This document shows positions 1-11,760 of a stretch of DNA of 64,000 nt, piece after piece. A program made the translations under genes and the position numbers. Every line of letters begins with the position of its first letter. Within the stretch, counting starts at the first letter, position 1. Origin of the DNA: Membranipora membranacea (Eukaryota > Bryozoa > Gymnolaemata > Cheilostomatida > Membraniporidae); contig OU612066.1 of NCBI GenBank assembly GCA_914767715.1, positions 31,160,283 to 31,224,282 on the forward strand. The letters are read 5' to 3'. The notes beneath the pieces were generated by a model. It had not been told where the DNA came from, did no database searches, and saw only the letters and a list, made by a program, of their open reading frames with translations.

Positions 1-1232
1 TTATCATGCACATTTATGAGGATTTCAAGACAGCAGATGGATGGAGGGCAGACAAATCTATTGGTCAGCTGACCGTTGCTCAAGATGGTAGCATGATTGT
101 TGGAACGGTAGGAACAATTATCTGTAAATACTTTGCTATTATTATTAGCTGTAAAAAGTTAAAAAGACACCGATATTCAAATTGCACTATAGAATTGCCT
201 AAAAAAGGACTATCGAATGGGAAAACCCAATGGGATCTTATCCCACAATGCTAAAATTCAACTTGATTTCAAAGTTGAACTATTAGAAACAAAGCGGTTT
301 ACACAATTAAATGTCTGCCACATGTTTAATATTGCTATTTTATCAAAGCAAATTGCAGATGATCAGTGAGCGTTGCATTATCCTTGAAAGGGATGGATGG
401 ATTTATTACTATCATAGACAAAAATTTGTCACGAAATACGTTCTTAATACTGACAAGAAAGAAAAACATGGAAAAATCAGATTTCTGTTGTATAAAAAGT
501 TTTTTAGAATAGTATATTATTAAGTGTATGTATGAGATGTCTTAAAAAGCTGTCTCTACCCCATGTACCCCGATATTTAACGGTGCGGTAGCAACCTTAG
601 GGGCATTTAGTTAGAAATCATTGATAAAGTGCTCTTCATCGTGTATGTACCGTAGTCCAAGTTGCTTGATCTGGTTGGCCACCAGAGCATCTATATCGAG
701 GGGGCTGGTAGTGTGGAAAAACCCTCACTGACAGCCTAAACACATTGTTCGATAGTCTGTCAACTTACTCACAAATATGCATTGGAATTTTTAGACTAGC
801 TTGAGAAAACCGCTAGAGACTGTGACAATGTGTGATAGTAATGTATTCCAGATTGTGAGAACTGGACCCCCACGCCTTTACCCTCGTAATGTTGGATTTG
901 ATGGTTATGATGTTCAGTCTTTCTTGGCTTTCAAATATTTTGGTAAGTTTTGGTGGCTTTGTTTCTGTTGTTTAATTCTGACAATCCTTTGCCCTCAAAT
1001 TGAGTTCACCAAATAGAACATGCATTTGGTTTAGTTCCATTCTAGTCATATGGTCAAATCATTTCAAGTTATTACACAGCAATTTTATATAATTTTTAAA
1101 CACATATTACAATTGTTTGCAGAGAATGGAGTAAAGAGTATATTGTGTGCAGTAAAGAACAGGCATCGTACAATAATGAGGCTCACTCCACCAGGAAAAT
1201 GCTCCGATGCTGAATGGACCCGTTCTTACTAA
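1..1232 (+). CDS. Gene A1 (partial): secreted type-A protein, 3' exons
   Basis: Only the last three exons are in the window: 1-107 (continuing from outside), 795-942 and 1123-1232, with GT-AG splice sites. Phases match the complete paralogues A2 and A3. The exons read as a segment ending QLTVAQDGSMIVGT, then a segment with TVTMCDSNVFQIVRTGP, then ENGVKSILCAV to the stop at 1230-1232. Three cysteines seen here (MCDS, LCAV, KCSD) occupy the same places as in A2. No transmembrane segment is present, and the complete paralogues start with a signal peptide, so the product is inferred to be secreted. I do not recognise the family; no function is assigned. Gene B1 starts 279 bases downstream on the same strand, an arrangement repeated at A2-B2 and A3-B3. 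No lesion is visible. Confidence 0.75.
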
Positions 1233-1511
1233 ACACTTGAGTTTTATTGCACAACACAGCACTTGCCCTTTTGGTTATGTAACAATATAATGCTTAGACC
1301 ATAATACGTCAGAAGTATCTTAGAGGCAGACATGTTTTCATTACTATGGCAACTCTATAAGGGACCTATCAGAATATATCTATCCTATACCATAACCTAA
1401 TCATGGATTACAGACTACATCACTCATTCGTTATGACACCTTGGTAACTACATATCACATCCACATCTTTGGCAATTATTAATATATGAAAAGTCAAAGG
1501 TGATAACATCG
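1233..1511 (+). other. Short A1-B1 intergenic interval
   Basis: A 279-base gap separates the A1 stop from the B1 start codon. The matching gaps are 226 bases (A2-B2) and 234 bases (A3-B3). The three gaps are recognisably homologous. No clear promoter element can be named by eye; B transcription must start here or the two genes share a transcript. Confidence 0.5.
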
Positions 1512-4500
1512 ATGGAGTCGAGATTGGTCTGCGGCATAGCTGCGCTAATTATGGTACGTATCGGCACTTTGATTTATTATACAATTGGGTGTCATTTTTC
1601 TTATCAATTTCGAACGATTATACATTGTAAACATGTTTTGCCACCGAATTTCAGACAGGTTTGGTGGTTATTTTTCAAGTAAAAGGCAGTTTTATCAGAG
1701 ACAAATATTTCAATCACACCACATTATCTTCCTTTGCCAAAAAGAAGTGAACTCTCTGAGTTGCTTAGTGAAATTTGATCTGATCTAGTTTGTGATTATA
1801 ACTTCCTCACAATTTTGTGAGAGAGAGAGAGTGCTTGGATTGCTGCCAATTTATCTTAAATTATGTCATAGTTCTATTGAGTAACAACGTAGGAAGAATT
1901 ATACTACATATGCAATATTTCACCTATTTTAGATGTCAATGAGTTGCTTTGGCGGTGATGTCGGTTTTGAATCTAAAATAACAGTAGATATCATCAACCT
2001 CAATAGAACACTGAATCTCAACGAATCAAAGACAACAAGTTGGATAGAGTTTGCTAACGCTGAAGATGAAAGAAATGCCACACTCTACTATTCAGTTCTA
2101 TGGAAGGGCATCTATGAAACTTGTGATACAAGCCTAGAAAAGGACGCAATTTTTGAATCTGAAACAATCACTGTAAAGTTCTTTCATGCACTCGGGAATG
2201 CCAGATTTCTTGTAGGAACTGAAACTTCAATGGCGCTTTACGTACTACCTCAGGGCAATCAATCAAGCGAAATTCTGCTCTGTCAAGGAAAATGCTGCTG
2301 TCAACAAGCACAGGAATGTAAAGAAATAGAAGGTGAAATAGGACCAGCAAAAGTACATCCTGATGATTCAAACATTATCTATTTCACCAGTGCATCAACA
2401 ATTTATACAGTTACAAGAGGAGCAAAAACGCAAATTATCATGTCTGTACTGGATCATTCCAGAGAGGAAGTCACTGCATTGGCTTTCAACCTCGACCATT
2501 CAAAAATATTTGCTTTCCAAAAGACAAGCGCTGTCATACCATTGCCGATTGACCAGATAGAAAAATCTGATTTTTCCGAATATGTCTCATTCAGCGTGAG
2601 TCATAAAGTTACGCAAGCTTTATTTATAGCAGAAAATACCACAATTTGCCTGACGACAATACAAAAAGTCTTTCTTCTCAATGTCCAAAACGGATATATC
2701 AGCAAGTTGTGCAAGGAAGACACGACATATCTTCCATGCTATGACATCGAATGTAACTGTAAACAAATGTTTGTTTCATTACTGATAGATCATCACCCAA
2801 ATGATCGTATACTACGAGTGCTAGACAGAGGGAATAACATCCGAGTCATATCACTCAAAAGTAAGCTGCATAGTTGTAGTCTATTTTCCATAGCTCAGAG
2901 TATCGAGTAGTGTTGATTCTGGTAATGTTGTGTGGTTTTGCGCCCAAATATTTGCAGGAAATATCTTTTGAAGAGCCTGAAATTTAATTGACTTAATATC
3001 TATTTATTAGAGTTATGTAATGTACAACCAAATATTTATTATCACAATGAAATTTTACAGTAGATGAAAGTCTGGTGACAACAAGAAGCGCTGTTTACAA
3101 GAATCATCCCATAAGAACTGGTAAGTTATGCATAATCTAATTATGATCCTTGTGAGAATCACTTGAATAATTCACCATGTGACATCTTTATTATCCCATA
3201 TTGCTTTTTATTCTTAAAAGACTCCTGAATTTTATTTATCATTTAAGGCTCAGACAAGAGGTCAGAAGAGAAAGAACCGACCAAGCCGCTTACTTGGGTC
3301 CTCTCAGCAGCTGTCATACTATTTATTAGAGTATCTAGGGTAATGATGGGTCTATATATATAGCGACGAGACTACCTAAACATCTCTAGGCATAGAAAAG
3401 CTCAAGGGCGATCGGCAGGTTTTTAGAGTATTTAACTTTGACCTTTTTTTGAAATATTCCAACTATATCTTCAACATATAATGTCTTTGGAAGACATAAC
3501 CCTATACCTTGTTCTTTATATTTCTGGTAAAAATATTCAGTGTGACAAAATATATGTACTATTAATAACTATATGGAGCATGCAGATATCATGTGGTATG
3601 TAAATCTTTAGCTAAAGCTAAGCTGGATGTAGGTTGCCTAACAACAATATATTACCCTTACCCTTATATTTGAGTTGGGTAAGGTTGCTGACAGTTGTTT
3701 CAGTGATCCTCTATTTGATTTACCAACTCATTTTATACTTTCTGTAATGCCCAAAATATCAGATTTCAAATTAGCTACTTTTCAACTTCATGTCATGGCA
3801 AAACAACTTGCTACCTCCCCAAAAGTTACTATAGTACTATCGTTAAGGTTTATAGCTCAAAACTATGTGTCCAAGTTATTTTAGGACGGAATATTATTTT
3901 AACACAAATACTCGCTTAAAGATTTAAACTCTTGTTTGAATTACAGATATTGAGCCTGCTGCATCTGAGATGAGGGAGCTGGAGAGAGAATATCAGCAAT
4001 CTCAAAATGAGCCAGCGCATCCAGCCACTCCCGCAATAAGCATGCATTCGGAAACTCAACATGAAGGTTTTTATGTGGATGATCCTTATAATCTGGATAT
4101 TGAAGACTGTGATTTATATCAAACGACTACTGATGTAGTTGCCCAAAACAGACAAAACCGACCACAACGACCACGGCTACCTTCTCCCTCCGAGACAGCA
4201 GGCACAGATGATACTGATTTAGATTCTTCTGTGTATGAAGTGATGGATAATGGTCAGGTATCATCATTAGAAAGGTGTGTCAGGGATCCGCAGCAGGACA
4301 ATATCGAGGATACTGAATACTTTGTCACACCACCTGGGTCTGTCTGTGAGTCAAACACAGAATCGACAGAGAGTCAGCAGCATCCATCACCAGCAGATCA
4401 CAATGCGGACCGGGCAGCAGATAATAACTCAAATATTTATATTACACTCAACAGAACACCTTTGACAATACAGTCGACACTATCTAGCTTGTTTTCAGCA

Positions 4501-4530
4501 CCCTATACAGAAACGAATCAAAATTTTTAA
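1512..4530 (+). CDS. Gene B1: receptor-like type-B gene with stop at the membrane boundary
   Basis: Five exons: 1512-1553 (signal peptide, MESRLVCGIAALIM), 1933-2860 (ectodomain), 3061-3120 (stalk), 3248-3418 (membrane) and 3947-4530 (tail). Phases are consistent throughout. The ectodomain has many cysteines, including a GKCCCQQAQEC cluster and a distal LPCYDIECNCKQ cluster. Repeated short strands such as DDSNIIYFTSASTIYTVTRG resemble blades of YWTD-type beta-propellers; this is a resemblance, not a proven fold. The membrane exon reads a hydrophobic stretch interrupted by two Arg, ends GLYI, then has TAG at 3361-3363 where B3 reads IRKRRDY. Translation would stop after 381 residues, exactly at the inner membrane face. 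The downstream tail exon is open and carries SVYEVMDN and TEYFVTPP. It may be a tail-less surface protein or a young pseudogene. Confidence 0.65.
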
Positions 4531-5154
4531 GTACGTTTTACCACTAAAATCTTTATCAGTTGATTCCGTCTACAACTTTATACAGATACCCATAATTGTC
4601 TCACATTCCAAAGAGTATTAATCAACTCTTTTTTTTACTGCCATTTGAAAGTAATATCTTAATAATAATACATACATTTACACACATTTATACATATATA
4701 TTATGTCTAACTATTCCTTTGCCAGCTAAGGGCTCATAATTTTAATCTAATAAATAAAAAAAAAGTCTAGCAGGCTTAACAAATCAACAAGTTGATAACT
4801 GTTCAAATAATGCTTTGTGACTGATTGTTTTGACACGGTTATTTGGAAGAAAATTTATTGACAAGTTTAAGCTTTAAATTCGTTCTTTCAGGGAGTTTGT
4901 GACTTTCCTAGACACCCCGATTCTTTCATTAGTGTTTACAATAATTGACAGGGTCCAAACTGAACTGAACAAAAATATCTTTCATACCAATCCATCTGAC
5001 AATCTTTCCATATGAAATTGTTATTTTTTTTTATCTTTTGGTTGACATTGAAAATCAATTGGTCAGCCAAAGGTTTTTTATGAGGTGAATCAGAACCTAT
5101 AAGATAATTTAGTAGAAGAAACATCACTCAAAACAGCTGTAGTCAACAGTTAAC
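4531..5154 (+). repeat. Duplicated 3' flank of gene B, copy 1, proximal part
   Basis: This stretch aligns by eye with 59109-59760 (+), with 25721 down to about 24940 (-) and with 49148 down to about 48380 (-). It holds no gene. It is the 3' UTR and downstream DNA carried along when the A-B unit was duplicated. Confidence 0.7.
4749..4758 (+). promoter_or_regulatory. Polyadenylation signals of B1
   Basis: Two overlapping AATAAA hexamers lie about 220 bases after the B1 tail stop. Equivalent AATAAA sites occur behind B2, B3 and the B4 fragment (near 59303), so the 3' end is conserved in the duplicated flank. Confidence 0.5.
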
Positions 5155-7914
5155 GTGATTTATCACTTTTTAAAACTTTTTGATATTGTATTGGTGATCA
5201 TGTCTAATAGTTATTTTAACCATTGAAACCTCCCAAATATTTGACGTTTGTTGGCAGTGACCTCTGGAAGTTTATTTTTGGGCAAAAGGTGCCCTTTTTA
5301 AATTGAGCCCTCTGTGCCTTGTTTTTGAGGTATGTGATTAGTTTATGCTTTCACCATATAGAGGAGGCATGTCACTAACTGGAGGAGTGACATTTTAGTT
5401 AAACTTTATGAGTTTAGGCCTCCTGTCTTTGAGACTTGAAATTGATTTTTGCAATAGTTTTAGGGCCATTTCTGACCCCTCATTAAATGCGACCCCAATA
5501 ATGCAGAAACTAAAATTTTTCATTTATTATACCGTTTTGGTCTTGTACTGCCACTTCCATCAATAACCTGTCCGGCTTACAGATCCTGGTTGTCACAACT
5601 GTAACAGATATTTAACCCCAATTTTCATTAATTAAGGTCAACATTTTCCCGCCAAAGTTCAGAAACTCCGAAAGATGTCAGTCAAATTTGTCGTCAGCAT
5701 GGTGAACAGCAGGAGATTGTCTAGGCTTTGATCAAAGCAATTGATGATTATGGCTTTACATCTTGAGATATTCGGATTCTTGTAGCTAAACCAGCTTTAT
5801 TTGGTCCAAAACATGAACTCCTCTCCAGCCAAAAAGCTGAAAACAGGTTAAAGAACATGTTATACACACTAGATACCATTAAGCTAGAGAGTATTTCCGC
5901 GGTTTTGTCAGTGGCGTTTGATGATAAATTCAATAGTTGAGAAGTCATGAGCATAAACATTTCTCTTTCGATGCTAAACAATCACCCAAAAAAGGTGATC
6001 CATTGTTGTAAACAATGTGCTTTGCATGTGATACTGCACAGTTTTTCATCACGCTTTTGCATAACGTAATTTATTGCATTATTTTGTCCTTTGCTGCCTA
6101 TATGTTTTCAATGTATTTTAGTTAATCAAGCTAGAATCATGCGGTTTAAAAAATTATGCGATATTAAACATTAGCAGACTTCTGGCAACGTTTCAGTGAA
6201 GGAATTTTTGAGATGGGACAAGTAGTTCCTGAGAAACTGAAAATGCGATATATTATCACGTGGTGAAAATTTGTCTTATCTCGAAACATTAAAGTGTCAG
6301 TCCAATTAGAAAACTGGATATACTACCCCAGAAAATCAAATATTGTGAGTTCATAGGGCAAATAAAAATAATAAAAACATGAAAATTGTGGAAAATAGCA
6401 ATTAGTTTTCTTTCAATTATTTTAGAAAGGATCATAGTGGATCATAGTGGTCAGGGGGAGGCAATTAATCACTATGATCCACTATGATCCCGATTTTCAG
6501 ACTTTGCAGCAGTTTTACTGCAATTAGGTTCACAGACTGTTTTATTCCATTTGCCCTAAGTACTTTTCAGCATGAGATCTTTAAAACCATACCAAGCATG
6601 GCCTAGTAGGACTGTCACTTTAAGGTCATGCCTTGCCTAAGATACTAACTTGAGAACTACTGGTCCGATTTACCTGATTTTTCATTCTAATTGTAGCTAT
6701 TCCTTGTTTAGCAATTTCCGAATCCTCCATTATCTCTTATTTAATTTATTTTAATTGTTTTGGCATTTTTCTAAAATTTATGCGGTCGGCCCCATGTAAA
6801 ATAATAGGAGCTGTCAATAACTGGGAGCATGTGGCTCAGACGCCTCACAACCATTTATACGTATCAAACCAGGATTGGCAGCACAAAATTGTCCCAATAG
6901 AATTAACTTGCAATATTTAATCGTGGTAACAAAGCCTTGACATGAATTTCAAGTACTAGAGAAGGAAAGTTCTAAAATAAGGGACAGGAATTAACCAGCC
7001 AGATTGTGAACTATAATAAAATACTCTTAAGTGACTGGACTTTAGAGACTTATATTACTATGCCAAATCTGGTACAGAAATATATCAGGCAATAAACCAT
7101 GAAATGTTGGATTTTCCTTTGTTTTCATGAAGGATTTAATTCAGTTCGAGTAGAGATGTTGATTAAAAACTTGGGAATAGACAAAAAGGATATGTTTGTT
7201 GGTAATTCCCATGCAGTTTTTCAGTCAACATAAATTTTATTTGAAGTCAGCTTGGCAATGTGAATACTGAGTTTACAGCCTGCCTCTGCGTCTATTGGTT
7301 CAAAATAAATGCATAGTGCCCTCACCAAGGCTTTGGAGGACGCCCCTATTGGAAGAAATATTTCAGTCTCAGTACGGTTTTCGCATATTTGTACTTCATG
7401 ATTTGTACAGCAAAGGGGTATTATTGTCAAAATTTTGATTAGTTTAGGAGTAAGATAATTCAAAAAAATGCTAACTAGCACATCAATTTTTTTTCATCAA
7501 TACTGATCAGCACTTGGCTAGTGAGGGCACTAGTGTAGTCACATTTGTCCACCTTGGACAACAATTGACACAGCTCACTCTACTTATATCATTGTCAACA
7601 CTTATGGTTTAGCAATCAGTATGTGAATTTGAATGTCGTCTTTATTCCAGCCAAATCAAACATTAAACATTATTGTTGTTATGGCTGCAAAATGTAAGGG
7701 TAGTCTTTATGTATTACCTGCATTTTTTGATCAAAGAGCTTGCAATGTCTTTCTATATAGACAATTGTGACAAGAGGTTTTGGAATGTTGCTGAAATTCA
7801 GTGTCGCATTATGACGCTACGTCATAGCGTAACGCTGTCAAATTTTGGGTTTCGAATTATTTGATCATGTGGATTGAAAAACCCCAAAACAAATTTTGGC
7901 GAGGCGTGACCTTA
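5155..7914. other. 2.76 kb insertion specific to copy 1, no gene seen
   Basis: The flank is continuous in copies 2 and 4 across the point where this DNA sits: the wording resumes at 7915 with the shared 'gatgtggccacagcacag' string. No ORF of note and no reverse-transcriptase motif was found. It contains a 21-bp perfect inverted repeat (6429-6490). Clear terminal inverted repeats or a target-site duplication could not be made out, so the element type is unknown. Confidence 0.5.
6429..6490. repeat. Perfect 21-bp inverted repeat (hairpin)
   Basis: Arms 6429-6449 and 6470-6490 are exact reverse complements, with a 20-base purine-rich loop (GTCAGGGGGAGG onward). Each arm is itself a direct repeat of GGATCATAGT. 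It lies inside the copy-1-specific insertion. Confidence 0.85.
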
Positions 7915-8574
7915 AGATGTGGCCACAGCACAGTACAGTATAAATACAGAAACTAGAAAACAGAAACTAGAAGGCATTAAAAGTTTTCCTTCGAATCTTA
8001 TCATAGCTGCAATACCTTGCCTGATATTTTGAGGCCATCTAGTTACGAGCCAAACCTTTACAAAAACTCAGAGCATCAATTATTATTCTAAATAAGAAAA
8101 AGAATATCATTTTTTGCAATTGACTCTGGAGCAGATACTTTAAGAGGTGCCAGTGATATATTAATATTCATTAAATACAGGTTGTGGCTTAGAATTATTC
8201 CTACAAACAAAGAGAACTATTACGTATTAACACTTTTGTTTGACGTTAGCAATACATTCTTTTTTTGCAAATGGTACCACAAGCAGATCTCTCAGCTAAG
8301 TGTGATTGGACAGCTGACGCTGTATGAAAGTATCGGTAAAATTTATACAGAGCTAAGATGGATTAGCATTGTGTGTTCATTTCCTTCTAATGTATTAATT
8401 ACAGGAACCACAACCTGAAAGGGTATGAAACACTTACTATAAAGATGCAAAAAGTTTTGTTGGACCTAATGCAAACTATCGAGGCATTTTTTTTCCTCTC
8501 TTAAGATTAGTTGAAGATTAGGGTATGAGCAAAGGCACAAAAATGTTGTTATAGATGCATACATACGTGTTTAT
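7915..8574 (+). repeat. Duplicated B 3' flank, copy 1, middle part
   Basis: Collinear with about 59790-60400 (+), and in reverse orientation with about 24910-24360 and 47990-47560. It includes one member of the dispersed repeat module (CAAACAAAG ... ATTACG) starting near 8183. No gene is present. Confidence 0.65.
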
Positions 8575-10361
8575 GTGTTTAGTTGTACGCATGGATGGAT
8601 GGATGGATTTTATTACTATCACAGACAGCATTATTAAAAGAAAAAATGAGTCACGAAATACAGTGTAATTGCTGGCACTTTGAATTAGCAAGAAAAAACA
8701 CTTGGAATAAAAAATCAAATCTCTGTCTAAAAAATTATTTCGTTTAAAATAAGAGTGATATGAAGCAGAAAACAGTCTCTCCCCAGTGAGCTTCTATGTT
8801 TTACTGTACGGTATCTGCCAGATGGACATCTACTCAACAAATCATTGATGAAATGATCCTCATCGTGAATATAGCCAGTGTTAGTGTCTGATTGTCCATC
8901 ATGGTATAATGTCGGGATGTTCAATGCCTAACTTAATAACGTCCTTAAAAATAATGGGTAGGCAATAGGAGATACCATGCACATGATCATTAAGACGCAG
9001 CTTATCATCAACTAATACACCAAGATATTTAACTTTATCACTAAAAGCAATAGCAGTATCATTTAAAACAAGTTTAGGGGTAGACGGTTTAACATATTGG
9101 GTGGATAGCATCATTTCCTGGGTCTTAGTAGGGTTTAGTAAAAGATTAAAATCAGCACATTGTTTAGCAATTCTATGGATTTCATCAAAATGGGAGTTGA
9201 GATCTGATTGATTAGCTATGCAGCCTATGATGCAAGTGTCATCTGCGTACTTAATTATTGTAACATTACTCAGGTTTGAGGTAATCCGATTTGTATATAT
9301 GGAGAACAAAAGCGGAGACAGACAGCAGCCCTGGGGGGGTGCCAGTGTTCGTTATAGTAGCATTTGAAGTTTTACCATCAACAACAGTTCTTTGCACTCT
9401 GTTAGATAAGAAGCTGTAGATCCACTCAGTAACATTGGAGTCAAGATGAGTAAGCTGCGAGATGAGATCAGGAAAATGTCTAGTATTAAAGGCCGATGAA
9501 AAGACTAAGAAGAGACATCTAGCATAGTGTGAAGCCTTCTGGTCAATAAAGCTGGTGACGGTTGAAGTTAGACAAAGCAGGGCATCTTGTGTAGACCGAT
9601 TAGCTTGATAAGCGAACTGGTATCTTTCCGTAGGAGTATGAGCCATAATAAAATGTTTTACAAGCCGCTCCATCATCTTGCAGAGACAGCTACTTAGCGC
9701 TATATAATTGGTCGATATTGTTTAAGTGGATCAGGGTCTTTGAATTTTGGTAGAGGTTTTATTATAGCTGATTTCCATGATGCAGGTGTAGTTTTAGAGT
9801 TGATAGAGGAGCTGAACAGTCTAGTGATAATAGGTGCCAGCTGGTTGGAGCATAGCTTTAGAACTTTGGGAATAAGGCCGTCTGGTCCGGGGCCTTTCCT
9901 AGGGTTAAGTCCACTGAGCTGCTTGAGGACTATATCTTCTTTTATTTCTAGTGGTGGTGCTGTAGTGTTAGAATTGTTTATCACAGGCGGGATGGGTATA
10001 GGTTTCTCATATCTGGTGAAGAAGGTATTCAGGTCATCTAGGGCAAATAGGTTCTGCTTAGGAGTTGTGTTGGTGCTAGTAGGTACCCCACTAATTATTT
10101 TGATATCTTTCCATGCTTTTGCAGGTTGTTTGACTAGTTTTTGTTGAATTAGCTAGTTGAGTAGCTTTTCTTAGCGATAATTATTGCCTTGGTTATATCA
10201 CGTTTAAGTTTGTCATACAGTTTACGATTGCCAGTTTCATGAGCAGTTTGTTTTTGTTCCAACATACTGATTTATGCTTGTTCATCCACGGTTTTTGGTT
10301 GGTACACATCCTGAAACTTTTAGTGGGTATGCAGGTGTCTGTACATAAATTGATATAGTCG
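8575..10361 (-). mobile_element. 5'-truncated, decayed non-LTR retrotransposon (RT domain)
   Basis: Reading leftward, the conceptual protein begins with KGPGPDGLIPKVLKLC and PASWKSAIIKPLPK, continues through YQFAYQANRSTQDALLC, motif A (LFLVFSSAFNT), GTPPG, then the KYADDTCIIG box and KVKYLGVLVDDKL. These are landmarks of the reverse transcriptase of jockey/CR1-like elements. The reading frame is broken into at least three ORFs (9700-9984, 9266-9676, 8899-9309). The motif-A aspartate is replaced by valine, so the enzyme would be inactive even if rejoined. The 3' end carries a short ATCC tandem array near 8590-8610. The matching place in copy 4 (about 60410-60448) lacks the element, so it inserted after that duplication or was never shared. 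Confidence 0.85.
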
Positions 10362-11760
10362 GCAGGTTCGACTCCCATCCAGTACCAAAGTCATTTCAAC
10401 TTTGACCGATCACATAGCCCCTTTGGGTCGGAACTCAAAATAAGTAAGGTCTACTGTATGTACAACAGCACTGTTCATGCAAATGAAAGAACTCTTCAGT
10501 ATGGTGTAACTCAATGCACGAGGACGAAGAATAGTTCTTCTGAATTTTCCCAACGGCTAAAATCTGAAAAGATGTTTCATAATCTGACACATGTAATGAA
10601 TACAAAATTGCTTCATATCATATTATCCTTATCATAATTTAATGGGACGTGTGGAGGAGCAAACCAGTCGGAGATGTCACTTTCCACTCCCGGTATCACA
10701 ATTGACTCTGAATGGAAAAAAATGGGGCTTTGATCATCCACTATAGGCAGATGTATGTCAAGATGACACTTAATTGCCTGAAGAAAACAAAATTATGTCC
10801 AGACAACAATTAATTCCAGCTTTTAAAAAAAGTCAGAAACTCATGAAGTCCAACCAAATGATCAATTATCAGCTATCTTTAAATAAAGTTAAGTATAATC
10901 TCCTACTAAAGGCTGCAAAACTTGAGTGTGTGTGCGTAATAAAAGCCTTTGTTTAAAGGATTAAATGAGACCACAATCTTCCCAATACTGGTGACACAAC
11001 CACAGCTAAGTTTACCTTTTTTTATTTCATTGTTTTTATTGCAAAAACTAGCTTTAAATTAAGGTAACATGGCGGATCAACTTCGAAAATCTTGCACCAT
11101 TTTGGCGAAGGAATTAAGCAGAAAAGACTATATTCAATTAAAGCAGATTTAGAGTCAAGTTTGAGTCAGATTTAGTTTGCAAATTGTCTTGGTTGAGGCC
11201 TAATTGTGGTTTGATGATGTAATGTGAGATCATTATTTTTGAAGCAATACATTTGAAAGGTTATGTTTGGTGTGCTCTTTGAATTATGTACACACTAACT
11301 GTGTGCAGTGCCAAAGTCATTATCTCTGAGTATCAGCTCAATCGAAGCAAAGTCATATATCAAAACTTTCCACAACAAAAACATTGCATGCTTTTTTTCT
11401 TTGACCAAACATATGATCAATTTATTGAGATGACAAATGCAATCTTGGTTTTAAAATTTTCCCCTAACAGTTTTACAGCCATACACTTTAGAAAAACAGC
11501 AGTCTTTTTGGCCGAATATCCTTGATCATAAAACACAATGCTCTGGAATCAAGTATAATATGTCAATCAATATTCTGTAGTCTAATGATCTATAACCATG
11601 ATTAATTGCAATAATTTCACAAATTTCAGCAAATTCCTTTCCATAGATGCGTTGTATAAATTAACAGGATATTCCGAACAAATGACCAAAAAATGAGGAA
11701 AGATTAAGCAAATTGCGATTGACCCTACATGCATCATGATACATCCATCATAAACTCAAT
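10362..11760 (+). repeat. Duplicated B 3' flank, copy 1, distal part
   Basis: Nearly collinear with 60449-61910. The first bases (GGCAGGTTCGACTCCC) are the B-box end of a tRNA-derived SINE whose head survives only in copy 4. A dispersed repeat module lies at about 10925-10976. No gene is present. Confidence 0.7.

Noticed and set aside
1-4530. A and B as a single long gene
   Set aside because: A ends in a stop codon in all copies when exon 5 is read in the phase set by exon 4, and B has its own signal-peptide exon. Exon 4 ends in phase 1 while B exon 2 begins in phase 0. A junction from A exon 3 (phase 0) to B exon 2 is possible in principle but unsupported.
9740-10147. 135-residue plus-strand ORF
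   Set aside because: Antisense shadow of the reverse-transcriptase fragment.
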